Shown piece after piece: positions 1 to 7,528 of a stretch of DNA of 43,990 nt. The stretch's first letter is position 1; every line of letters begins with the position of its first letter. The stretch is taken from NCBI GenBank assembly GCA_946536145.1, contig CAMNEA010000018.1:1-43990 (forward strand). Direction: 5' to 3'. The DNA comes from an uncultured Butyrivibrio sp. (lineage in GTDB: Bacteria > Bacillota > Clostridia > Lachnospirales > Lachnospiraceae). The notes under the pieces were generated by a model. That model searched no databases. It was given only the letters and a program-made list of their open reading frames with translations, and had not been told where the DNA came from. Position numbers and translations under genes: made by a program.

Positions 1-314
1 AACATGAATAATCACATTGAATATGTATAAAAAATCAGTAGGCTTGATAGAATATATATAATATAATAGATATATAACATTAAGTGCTAAGAATCTTAAA
101 TTTATTTGATATATGATATATTTGGGAACTATAAATCATATATGTTATATATTGTAACAATTCCGTTTCAGAGTCAAAAATTATATGTGTTATATAATAT
201 ATTTAATCTAAATGCTATATATTATCTATATTTGTCATATTGATTATTGAAAATAAATAGTTGAGCGTTTATAATCTTTATGAAGACAAAGTTAAAGAGA
301 TAAGTGGAGGAATT
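1..314. promoter_or_regulatory. AT-rich repeat region upstream of parA (candidate operator/centromere)
   Basis: This stretch holds no convincing gene. It is very AT-rich and carries related short motifs: TATATGTTATATAT-like sequence near 141-152, TATATGTGTTAT at 182-193 continuing into GTTATATAATATAT at 189-202, and another TATATATTATC-like copy near 215-226. Such arrays in front of ParA operons commonly serve as operator and centromere for the RHH partner; that role is inferred. The right end of the window repeats two of these motifs (43912-43923 inverted, 43934-43947 direct). High AT content makes some matches expected by chance. Confidence 0.45.
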
Positions 315-1139
315 ATGCGTATTATTGCTTTCAGTAATCAGAAGGGTGGAGTTGCTAAAACTACCTCGAGTTATGCTATGGCTGTGGGACTTGCTAATAG
401 AGGCTATCAGGTTCTTGTTGTAGATGCCGATCCCCAGGAGAATCTATCTATGACAGCAGGAATCGATCTAAATGAAGTTGATCCCGATATGGAAGATATA
501 GAGAGTTTGTCTGAAGAACAGAAGAAATATTTCTATGATAATGTACCAGCCAAACTTTTTGAGGTCATGAAGGGAGAAAAAGATATAAACAGAGCCATAA
601 TTCAGGTTTCTGATAATCTGGATCTGATTGTTGGTGGTATTGATCTGGCACAGGCAGATATGACATTTAATCAGATCGGAAGAGCGAGACTGATAAAAGA
701 TGCGTTTAAAAAGTTGGAAAAGGAATATGATTACTGTATTTTTGATTGCAGTCCTGCTTTGGGCGTTGTTCTTATGAATATTCTTACAGCTGCGGATGAA
801 GTAATTATTCCACTGGAACCGGGGGCTTATTCTCTGCAAGGACTATCCAGACTGTATAAGTTTATTGAAGACATTCGTGTCTATACAAATGACAGGCTTC
901 GGATAGATGGTATTTTGGTTACAAAAGTAAGAAATACAGCGAATTCTAAGATATGGATCAGCGATATTGTTGATAAAGCTGCAGTTCTTGGAACAAAAGT
1001 GTATAAATCAAGGATTAGATTGAATGTATCGGTAGAAGAAGCACAAACGGTACGAAAAGACATATTTGAATATGCTAGTGGATCTGCTGCAGCCAGAGAT
1101 TATGATGATTTTATAGATGAATTCTTAGAGGAGGATTGA
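315..1139 (+). CDS. parA: ParA/Soj-type partition ATPase
   Basis: A 274-residue ParA-family ATPase that would drive segregation of the replicon on the nucleoid. The deviant Walker A motif KGGVAKTT lies at residues 10-17, Walker A' is in VLVVDADPQ, and the Walker B-like segment is CIFDCSPALG. There is no N-terminal HTH extension, so it is of the short Soj/type Ib-like form. I chose ATG 315 because GGAGG at 306-310 sits just before it; an upstream in-frame TTG at 261 lacks a ribosome site and adds 18 unmatched residues. The next gene follows within 3 bp and is translationally linked. The ParA assignment is firm; a plasmid/chromid role rather than a chromosomal one is inferred from the small RHH partner. 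Confidence 0.92.
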   Translation: MRIIAFSNQKGGVAKTTSSYAMAVGLANRGYQVLVVDADPQENLSMTAGIDLNEVDPDMEDIESLSEEQKKYFYDNVPAKLFEVMKGEKDINRAIIQVSDNLDLIVGGIDLAQADMTFNQIGRARLIKDAFKKLEKEYDYCIFDCSPALGVVLMNILTAADEVIIPLEPGAYSLQGLSRLYKFIEDIRVYTNDRLRIDGILVTKVRNTANSKIWISDIVDKAAVLGTKVYKSRIRLNVSVEEAQTVRKDIFEYASGSAAARDYDDFIDEFLEED

Positions 1140-1141
1140 TA

Positions 1142-1720
1142 ATGGGTAAAGCTGATAGGTTGAGGCAGGAAGTCAAAACAACTGGAGAAGGCCTGTTTAA
1201 GGGAATGAAGCCTTTGGAAGAAGCAAAATCAATGACCGAAAGTAAAAGTGCGGTATCTGGTGTTATTGAATCAGCTCCCCAAAAGACTGAATTAGTCAAC
1301 GAGCCGGAGGAAATAAAACTGCCTGAAACAGAGACGGAAAAATCCGTAGCAGAAGCGCCTGAAGAAATCGTTCATGAAGCACCTGAAAACGCAGCTTTAG
1401 AGGAGCTTGATGAAGTTGAACCAGCTGTCAGCAAAGTAGATGTAAAAGAAACTGATGTTATTAAAGATGATATTAATAATACAGAAAAACAGCAAAAAAC
1501 AAAGAGCTTAAAGACCGGAAGCAGATACGAAAAAGAAAAATTTTTGCTTCTCGATATTAGGGGATACAGAGATTACGTGGAACACATGGCTAAAGCTGCA
1601 AATATGTCGGCAACAAAATATATCAGAAATCTTATAGAGATGGATAAAAGGAAGAATAATGATATATATGAGGCTCATAAAGCATTGGAAGAAAAACTTA
1701 GAGGAACATGGCAGAATTAG
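1142..1720 (+). CDS. Probable ParB-like RHH partner of ParA
   Basis: A 192-residue protein directly after parA, with GAGGAGG at 1128-1134 placing the start at ATG 1142. The first ~45 residues are basic. Residues ~46-125 form a long low-complexity acidic linker rich in Glu, Pro and Val. The C-terminal ~60 residues include a strand-helix-helix pattern (FLLLDIRGYRDYVEHMAKAA, then SATKYIRNLIEMDKR) that resembles ribbon-helix-helix centromere-binding proteins. Position and shape suggest the DNA-binding adaptor of a ParA system. It is not a classical ParB: no HTH and no CTP-binding domain is visible. Function is inferred from context. Confidence 0.65.
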   Translation: MGKADRLRQEVKTTGEGLFKGMKPLEEAKSMTESKSAVSGVIESAPQKTELVNEPEEIKLPETETEKSVAEAPEEIVHEAPENAALEELDEVEPAVSKVDVKETDVIKDDINNTEKQQKTKSLKTGSRYEKEKFLLLDIRGYRDYVEHMAKAANMSATKYIRNLIEMDKRKNNDIYEAHKALEEKLRGTWQN

Positions 1721-1746
1721 AGACGATTTAATAATTTGAAATATAG

Positions 1747-1785
1747 AAAACCCCTGCGCACAGATATGAGGCAGGGGTTTTCTTT
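1747..1785. terminator. Bidirectional terminator between par operon and MATE gene
   Basis: Perfect 11-bp stem AAAACCCCTGC (1747-1757) with GCAGGGGTTTT, flanked by A and T runs on either side, so it can stop transcription from both converging genes. Confidence 0.85.
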
Positions 1786-3133
1786 AAAGCTTGATAATTG
1801 TTTCTTTGTATACTTTTAGGAAAAAGTAGGCTGAAAGTGCAAGTGATGCTATCTCGGCAATTGGGAACGCAAACCAGACGTTGTTAAGCAGTCCGGTTTT
1901 AGAAAGAAGGTAGGCTGCAGGTATTAGAACTACAAGCTGACGACCCACGGATACTACCAGCGAATACATGCTTTTTGAAAATGCCTGAAAAACCGATCCC
2001 ATCGCTATGCATACACCGGCTATTGGGAATGACAGGCATATGGTTCGCAGTGCAGGGATTCCAATGCGGATCATTTCGTCGGAGGCATTGAAAAGCTGTA
2101 ATAGTTTTCCTGGTATTAAAAGAAAAGTCGCGGCACCCAGAAGCATTATTGAAACTGCAAGTATCAGAGAAAATCTCAATGCTTCATTGATTCGATTCTT
2201 ATTTTTGGCTCCATAATTGTATGCCAGGACGGGAATGAGACCATTGTTCAACCCAAAAACAGGCATAAAGAAGAAACTCTGTAACTTGAAATACACGCCA
2301 AATACCGCAGTTGCGGTGTTAGAAAAACTTCCTAAAATCAGGTTCATGAGATAAGTCATTGCAGAACCGATTGACATCATTAGAATCGATGGTACACCAA
2401 CATAGTATATTTCAGAAATTGTTTTAATATCTGGCGTTATTATATCTTTTATGGATATATTTATTTCGTTATTAAATCGAAGATTGCATATAAGTCCTAT
2501 TGTGCTTCCGATGAACTGTCCGAGTATAGTTGCATAGGCTGCTCCGGCAACGCCCAACTGTGGGAAAGGACCTATTCCGAAAATAAACAAAGGATCAAAG
2601 ATGATATTGATAATTGCGCCGGATGCCTGCGAGAACATACTGTAAATAGTTTTACCGGTTGATTGCAGCAATCTCTCAAAAGTCATTTGAAAGAAAAGAG
2701 CTATAGAAAAACAGCATATAATCGTCAGATATGTATTTCCGTAATTACGGATCTGTTCATTTCCTGTTTGTGATGAAATGAAGCTATTGGCGAAAAAAAG
2801 ACCAATTATCAGAAATACAATAAAGTTACAAAAAGTAAGAAATATTCCGTTGTTTGCTGCAGAATCAGATTTCTTATAGTTCTTTTCACCCAGTGAACGT
2901 GATAACAACGCATTAATTCCTACACCTGTACCGGAACCAAGTGCTATCATAAGATTCTGCATTGGAAATGCTATGGTAACAGCGGTTAGCGCATCTTCTC
3001 CTATCTGGGATACGAAAATGCTGTCAACTACATTGTAGAGTGCCTGAACCAGCATTGAAATCATCATTGGGAGTGACATTGAGATAATGAGCTCTTTGAT
3101 GGGCATTGTGCCCATTTTGTTTTCTTTATTCAT
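1784..3133 (-). CDS. MATE family multidrug/toxin exporter
   Basis: A 449-residue integral membrane protein with about 12 hydrophobic segments and the two-repeat MATE organisation. The N-terminal half begins with the family-typical run around SMPMMISMLVQALYNVVDS and GEDALTAVTIAFP. MATE proteins export cationic or other toxic compounds using Na+ or H+ gradients; the substrate here cannot be told. An AAAGGAC-type ribosome site precedes the start. It is transcribed divergently from the receiver gene at 3279, so the 145-bp gap must contain both promoters. A second, only distantly similar MATE gene lies at 7514-8923. Confidence 0.93.
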   Translation of the reverse strand: MNKENKMGTMPIKELIISMSLPMMISMLVQALYNVVDSIFVSQIGEDALTAVTIAFPMQNLMIALGSGTGVGINALLSRSLGEKNYKKSDSAANNGIFLTFCNFIVFLIIGLFFANSFISSQTGNEQIRNYGNTYLTIICCFSIALFFQMTFERLLQSTGKTIYSMFSQASGAIINIIFDPLFIFGIGPFPQLGVAGAAYATILGQFIGSTIGLICNLRFNNEINISIKDIITPDIKTISEIYYVGVPSILMMSIGSAMTYLMNLILGSFSNTATAVFGVYFKLQSFFFMPVFGLNNGLIPVLAYNYGAKNKNRINEALRFSLILAVSIMLLGAATFLLIPGKLLQLFNASDEMIRIGIPALRTICLSFPIAGVCIAMGSVFQAFSKSMYSLVVSVGRQLVVLIPAAYLLSKTGLLNNVWFAFPIAEIASLALSAYFFLKVYKETIIKL

Positions 3134-3278
3134 GTGTTTTGTCCTTTATAAATGTAATACGAAAATGTAGTATAACATTTAATATTTAAGTATGCCAGTA
3201 AAAGTGTCTTTTTTTCTTTTTTTAGTCGTGATAATATAAATTTAAGGCTTTACAAGGGTTAAACGATAAGGAGGTAAT

Positions 3279-3644
3279 ATGCGCAAGAAAGTACTTATAG
3301 CTGATGATACTAAGCTTATGAGGGAATTGATACGCGGTGCACTTCCTGCAGAGGATTATCAGATAGTAGGAGAGGCCGTTTCGGGAGATCAGGCTATAGA
3401 ACTGTATAAGGAGACACAGCCTGATGTAATGCTGCTTGATATCAATATGCCCAAAATGAACGGCATAGATGCTCTCTCTGAAATCATGAAAATTGATCCG
3501 GGGGCAAATGTTATAATGTGTTCCGATCAGAAGTACGAATCCATGATCATGATGGCGCTTAAAAAGGGTGCTAAGGACTTTGTTATAAAGCCGTTTGCTT
3601 CATATGATTTACTACTTGCAGTAAAAAAACTTTTTAACGATTAA
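3279..3644 (+). CDS. Stand-alone CheY-like receiver
   Basis: A 121-residue single-domain response regulator with acidic pair D9/D10, phospho-acceptor D54 (LLDINMP), S82 at the usual Thr/Ser switch position and K104 (IKP). No output domain is present, so it must act by protein-protein contact, for example on the flagellar motor or another kinase. The ribosome site AAGGAGG is near ideal. The ACT-domain gene follows 23 bp downstream and is probably cotranscribed. No histidine kinase is adjacent. Another single-domain receiver is at 9003. Confidence 0.93.
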   Translation: MRKKVLIADDTKLMRELIRGALPAEDYQIVGEAVSGDQAIELYKETQPDVMLLDINMPKMNGIDALSEIMKIDPGANVIMCSDQKYESMIMMALKKGAKDFVIKPFASYDLLLAVKKLFND

Positions 3645-3667
3645 ACTTACAGAGAGTGGGAAGACTA

Positions 3668-4078
3668 ATGCTTAAACAAATATCGATATATGCTGAGAAT
3701 AAGAAAGGATGTTTTCAGCATATTACAGGATTACTGAATGAAAACGGGATAAACATTCTTGGTTCGGTTACCAATGACTCAGCAGAATATGGAATTATCA
3801 GAATGGTTGTGTCAGATCCGGATAAATGCCTGGAAGTACTTAGAAATGATGGATTTATCTGTAAGACTACACTTGTTTTGGCTATTGAATGTCCGGACGA
3901 GGTAGGAGCACTTGATAAGATACTCAAAACGCTTTATAAGGGAAATATCAACGTCAATTACATCTATCTTTCATTCAACAGAGAATCAGGACTGCCTATC
4001 ATGGTAATGCACACAGACGACGCCGCACAGGTTGAGAATATTCTTATGAATCATGGTTACAATTGCCTCGCTGATTAG
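3668..4078 (+). CDS. Tandem ACT domain protein
   Basis: About 136 residues made of two ACT domains (roughly 1-65 and 66-136), each with the beta-alpha-beta-beta-alpha-beta pattern; the first begins LKQISIYAENKKGCFQHIT and the second LVLAIECPDEVGALDKILK. ACT domains bind amino acids and regulate metabolic enzymes or transcription. No catalytic domain is attached. ATG 3668 is preferred over GTG 3656 because the sequence alignment with ACT domains starts there; the ribosome site is weak (GTGGGAAG). Stand-alone tandem ACT proteins are often near acyl-CoA ligase genes, but here the partner is a CheY-like receiver. The ligand is unknown. Confidence 0.85.
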   Translation: MLKQISIYAENKKGCFQHITGLLNENGINILGSVTNDSAEYGIIRMVVSDPDKCLEVLRNDGFICKTTLVLAIECPDEVGALDKILKTLYKGNINVNYIYLSFNRESGLPIMVMHTDDAAQVENILMNHGYNCLAD

Positions 4079-4138
4079 TGGTATTATCTTTAAACCAAAT
4101 AGAAATTATGTGAATGATCATAGAGTTAAACTAAATTG

Positions 4139-4182
4139 AAAAGAGCCTGTAAGGAAGTTCATTCTTTGCAGGCTCTTTTTAT
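4139..4182. terminator. Bidirectional terminator
   Basis: A 16-bp stem AAGAGCCTGTAAGGAA / TTCTTTGCAGGCTCTT with two G-U pairs, preceded by A and followed by a T5 run. It separates the receiver-ACT pair from the convergent sortase gene. Confidence 0.85.
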
Positions 4183-4237
4183 AGACTGTATCGAGTTAAA
4201 AGCAAAAACGCATGTTATGCTTAAAGCTCGCTATTCT

Positions 4238-5020
4238 TCAGTGCTCCCAGCTCATGATCTTGGCAGCATGTATAACAAATCTTTTTCCGCTTCCGGATTT
4301 TCCGCTGCAGGTAGAGAGAGTCAGTATAGATGGATGCGCGCTTAGATCAAGATCCTCCGGTATTTCATAAATGCTGTTTGACTTGATATATGCAAGGAAA
4401 TCGCTGTACTCGTCATCTGTGGTGACTACTGAATAGGCATCACTTCCTACGGTTGTGACATAATACGCAAAGATTTCATACTGATATACAGCCTTTTCGG
4501 TATAAACGTAAATATATGGACTGTCTTTAAGAAGTGTACGATCTTCCGACTGGCTTAGCTTCTTGAGCTTGCCAAACATTGAACCGTTGCGCATATTGTG
4601 TCCAAAAATGATGTCATGCATTCCACTAAAATCAGGACTGCTAAGCACATCTGTAAAAAGACAGCCGGAGCTGTTTTTTGTTCCGTCAAAGGTGGTTTTT
4701 AGATACTCATCAATCTTGGTTTCGTGAACAACAGGATAATTTATTTCGAAATATGGAAAATAGAGCCATGCGGTAAAATCTGCGTTAATGGCCCTGAGCT
4801 GACCATAGTTGATATGAATTGGCGGATAAGTTGCGCCTTCGGGTATTTCTTCAACAGGAGCAACCGCTACAACATCCTCGATAAGTTCTTCGTATTCGGT
4901 CTCTGCAATATCATATTCTTTATTATCCTTATAAAGACCGATCGATTCATAGATAATGATTGCGATACAGATAAGAACAATAATAAGCCTTACTTTTCCG
5001 CTTTTTAGGAAGTTTATCAT
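4238..5020 (-). CDS. srtB: Class B sortase
   Basis: A 260-residue membrane-anchored transpeptidase with an N-terminal signal anchor (residues ~10-30) and an extracellular sortase fold. Catalytic residues are visible: H141 in IFGHNM, C238 in LSTC and R247 in KRFVIHA. The sequence features around GHNMRNGSMFGKL are typical of class B sortases, which anchor surface proteins or iron-uptake proteins, or build pili, at the cell wall. No LPxTG/NPxTN-type substrate gene or pilin is next to it, so its target is elsewhere. A GGAGG site lies just upstream of the start. The gene converges on the ACT operon. Confidence 0.9.
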   Translation of the reverse strand: MINFLKSGKVRLIIVLICIAIIIYESIGLYKDNKEYDIAETEYEELIEDVVAVAPVEEIPEGATYPPIHINYGQLRAINADFTAWLYFPYFEINYPVVHETKIDEYLKTTFDGTKNSSGCLFTDVLSSPDFSGMHDIIFGHNMRNGSMFGKLKKLSQSEDRTLLKDSPYIYVYTEKAVYQYEIFAYYVTTVGSDAYSVVTTDDEYSDFLAYIKSNSIYEIPEDLDLSAHPSILTLSTCSGKSGSGKRFVIHAAKIMSWEH

Positions 5021-5214
5021 TTCAGATCCTCCGGGAGGGTGGATTTTTCTTTAATTCTATTACTTGGATGTGAGTAAATCAACAAAAGCAGAAAATATTA
5101 GAAAAAATTAACGTTCGTATAATAAAAAAGTTAATAAAACTATAACGGATTATGGCATAATGATTTATAATTATATTTAATAATGGATTTAAACAAATTA
5201 TGGAGGAAAGACAA

Positions 5215-5511
5215 ATGACAATCAATAAAACTCAGAATGGTTCAGAACTGACAATTGCACTTGAGGGAAGACTTGATACTACAACAGCACCTCAGCTTGA
5301 CGAGGAAATCAAGTCATCACTTGATGGTGTGGATAAGTTGGTGTTTGACATGACTAAGTTGGAATACATTTCATCTGCTGGTCTTAGGGTTTTGCTTTCA
5401 GCACAGAAGATCATGAATAAGCAGGGAAGCATGGTTGTTAAAAACGTAAGCGATGAGATTAACGAGATTTTCGAAGTAACAGGATTTATAGATATTCTTA
5501 CTGTAGAGTGA
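5215..5511 (+). CDS. STAS-domain anti-sigma factor antagonist
   Basis: A 98-residue single STAS domain. The conserved loop YISSAGLRVLLSA contains S53/S54; by analogy with SpoIIAA/RsbV the second Ser is the likely phosphorylation site that toggles binding to an anti-sigma kinase. I chose ATG 5215 because GGAGG at 5202-5206 precedes it; ATG 5200 overlaps that ribosome site. The HATPase kinase-like gene follows 63 bp downstream, forming a partner-switch pair. No sigma factor gene is adjacent, and the phosphatase-like gene at ~15.1 kb is broken. Confidence 0.93.
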   Translation: MTINKTQNGSELTIALEGRLDTTTAPQLDEEIKSSLDGVDKLVFDMTKLEYISSAGLRVLLSAQKIMNKQGSMVVKNVSDEINEIFEVTGFIDILTVE

Positions 5512-5574
5512 CGTATAAAAAAGTTTTCTTAACCTGACCAGAGAAAGACTTTTGGAAGCGCTGAGGACGAATGC

Positions 5575-5982
5575 ATGAAGGAATTAAAAATCAAGGCTTC
5601 AATTGAGAATCTTGAACGGGTCATTGCGTTTGTTGATGAAGAATTGGAGAATAATGACTGCCCCATTAAACTGCAGATGCAGATAGATGTGGCGGTGGAA
5701 GAGATTTTTGTCAACATAGCCAGCTATGCTTATCAGCCGGGTGAGGGCGATGCGACAATATCAATTGATATTATAAAAGACCCTTCCAGAGTAGAAATAA
5801 CATTTATTGACAGTGGGATTGCATATAATCCGCTGGAAAAGGAGGATCCGGATGTGACTTTGTCTGCTGAAGAGCGTCAAATCGGCGGACTGGGTATATT
5901 TATGGTGAAGAAAAGCATGGATGATATGATATATAACTACAGTAACGGTCAGAATATCCTTAAGATAATCAAGAATCTTTAA
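5575..5982 (+). CDS. RsbW/SpoIIAB-like serine kinase (HATPase_c)
   Basis: A 135-residue GHKL ATPase with the N-box around AVEEIFVNIASYAY (N47), a G1-like ITFIDSGIAYNPL and a G2-like GGLGIFMVKK. This is the anti-sigma factor/serine kinase half of a partner-switch pair with the STAS protein upstream; it would phosphorylate STAS and, when STAS is unphosphorylated, be sequestered by it. The start at ATG 5575 has GAGGA at 5562-5566. A target sigma factor is not evident, so the pair could also control an enzyme. It is followed closely by the PfpI gene. Confidence 0.9.
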   Translation: MKELKIKASIENLERVIAFVDEELENNDCPIKLQMQIDVAVEEIFVNIASYAYQPGEGDATISIDIIKDPSRVEITFIDSGIAYNPLEKEDPDVTLSAEERQIGGLGIFMVKKSMDDMIYNYSNGQNILKIIKNL

Positions 5983-6012
5983 GGATGTGCTGCAAATAAA
6001 GAAGGAGGCTTT

Positions 6013-6522
6013 ATGAAAAGAGTACTTCAGCTTGTGAGCGATGATTTTGAAGATCTGGAACTGTGGTGTCCTGTTATGAGACTTCGTGAAGAAGGATTTA
6101 CTGTAGACCTGGCTGCTGAAAAGCCAGGTCTTTATCATGGAAAATACGGTGTGCCGTGCGAAGTCGGATTGTCTTTTAAAGATGTCGATCCCGGAGACTA
6201 TGACGGAGTTCTTGTGCCGGGGGGATGGGCACCTGACAAATTGCGCAGATTTCCGGAAGTATTGCGGATTGTCAGAGAAATGGATGCCGAAGGAAAACTG
6301 ATAGGGCAGATATGCCATGCAGGGTGGGTACTTGCGTCCGCCGAAATTCTAAAGGGACGGAAAGTGACCAGTACTCCTGGAATCAAAGATGATCTTGAGC
6401 ACGCCGGAGCAATATGGCTTGACGAGGCTGTTGTTGTGGACGGAAACATTGTTTCAGCAAGAAGACCGCCGGATATTCCTGAATATATGAGAGCACTTGT
6501 TATGACTTTAAGCAAGACCTGA
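6013..6522 (+). CDS. DJ-1/PfpI family protein
   Basis: A 169-residue DJ-1/PfpI superfamily protein. The nucleophile elbow QICHAGW gives C101-H102, and the N-terminal acidic residue is E16 (DFEDLELW), matching YhbO/PfpI-type members. These proteins are described as glyoxalase/deglycase-like or protease-like stress proteins; activity here is not certain. Ribosome site AAGGAGG at ~6002. The WYL regulator begins 13 bp after its stop, so the two are probably one operon, and may extend the STAS-HATPase operon (30 bp gap). Confidence 0.9.
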   Translation: MKRVLQLVSDDFEDLELWCPVMRLREEGFTVDLAAEKPGLYHGKYGVPCEVGLSFKDVDPGDYDGVLVPGGWAPDKLRRFPEVLRIVREMDAEGKLIGQICHAGWVLASAEILKGRKVTSTPGIKDDLEHAGAIWLDEAVVVDGNIVSARRPPDIPEYMRALVMTLSKT

Positions 6523-6535
6523 GGAGGAACATCAG

Positions 6536-7528
6536 ATGCCAAAAGGCGCAAATCAAAAGCTTAAACTGTATTATCTGTACCATATCCTTCTCGAAAAGAC
6601 GGATGACCAGCATGCGCTTACGATGCCTGAGATCCAGGAACATCTTGCACTTCATGGCATAACGGCTGATAGGAAGAGCCTCTACGATGACATGGACGCG
6701 CTTAGAATGCTCGGATTTGATGTGATAGGAGAAAAAGACGGAAGAAACTTCAACTACCATCTTGGCAGCAAGGCGTTTGAGATAGCGGAACTTAAGCTAT
6801 TGGTTGACGCTATACAGGCATCAAAGTTCATTACCCAAAAGAAATCTAATGAGCTTATCAAGAAACTTACCGGACTGGTTAGCGACTATGAAGCGATACA
6901 GCTCAAGAGACAGGTGGTGGTTCAGGGTCGTATCAAGACCATGAACGAGAGCATATATTACATAGTCGATGAGATTCACACTGCAATCAGTAATAACAAT
7001 AAGATTAGTTTTGATTATTATCAGTGGAATCTGAATAAAGAAATGGTTCCCCGGAGGGATAAAAAGTATGTAGTAAGTCCCTGGGCGCTGACCTGGGATA
7101 ATGAGAATTACTATTTGATAGCGTTTGATTCTGAATCGGACAAGATAAAGCATTATCGCGTAGATAAGATGCGGGGTATCGAGCTTTTAGAGGAAAGGCG
7201 CGAAGGGCGTAGTCATTTTGACCGGCTGGATATGGCTGCATACACCAAAATGAATTTTGGCATGTTCGGAGGAGAAGATGTCAAAGTAAAACTTCGATTT
7301 AGAAACGATTATGTTGGTGTGCTCATTGACAGATTTGGCAAGGACATCACAATAAGACCTTCAGAAGACGAGGGCTGGTCAGAAGCAAATGTGGATGTTG
7401 CAATGAGTGACCAGTTTTTGGGATGGATCTTTTCGCTCGGATCAAATGTGAGTATTATCGGGCCACAAGAAGTCGTCGAACGCTTTTCAAAAGATTTGAA
7501 AGACATTGCATCATTATATGAGACGTGA
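6536..7528 (+). CDS. WYL-domain (YafY-type) transcriptional regulator
   Basis: A 330-residue regulator with an N-terminal winged HTH (about residues 8-70, including KSLYDDMDALRMLGFDV) and a WYL domain around 165-245 (SPWALTWDNENYYLIAFD), followed by a WCX-type C-terminal segment. WYL domains sense ligands, possibly nucleic acids, and several control DNA-damage or defence genes; no defence genes are adjacent here. A GAGGAGG site precedes the start. The last 15 bp overlap the convergent MATE gene, with no terminator between them. Confidence 0.92.
   Translation: MPKGANQKLKLYYLYHILLEKTDDQHALTMPEIQEHLALHGITADRKSLYDDMDALRMLGFDVIGEKDGRNFNYHLGSKAFEIAELKLLVDAIQASKFITQKKSNELIKKLTGLVSDYEAIQLKRQVVVQGRIKTMNESIYYIVDEIHTAISNNNKISFDYYQWNLNKEMVPRRDKKYVVSPWALTWDNENYYLIAFDSESDKIKHYRVDKMRGIELLEERREGRSHFDRLDMAAYTKMNFGMFGGEDVKVKLRFRNDYVGVLIDRFGKDITIRPSEDEGWSEANVDVAMSDQFLGWIFSLGSNVSIIGPQEVVERFSKDLKDIASLYET

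Noticed and set aside
1..260. CRISPR-like array in the AT-rich repeats
   Set aside because: Motifs are short, unequally spaced and low in complexity; no repeat-spacer order and no cas genes.
6536..7528. WYL regulator as marker of an anti-phage island
   Set aside because: Neighbours are PfpI, partner-switch and MATE genes; no restriction, CBASS, toxin-antitoxin or CRISPR genes.
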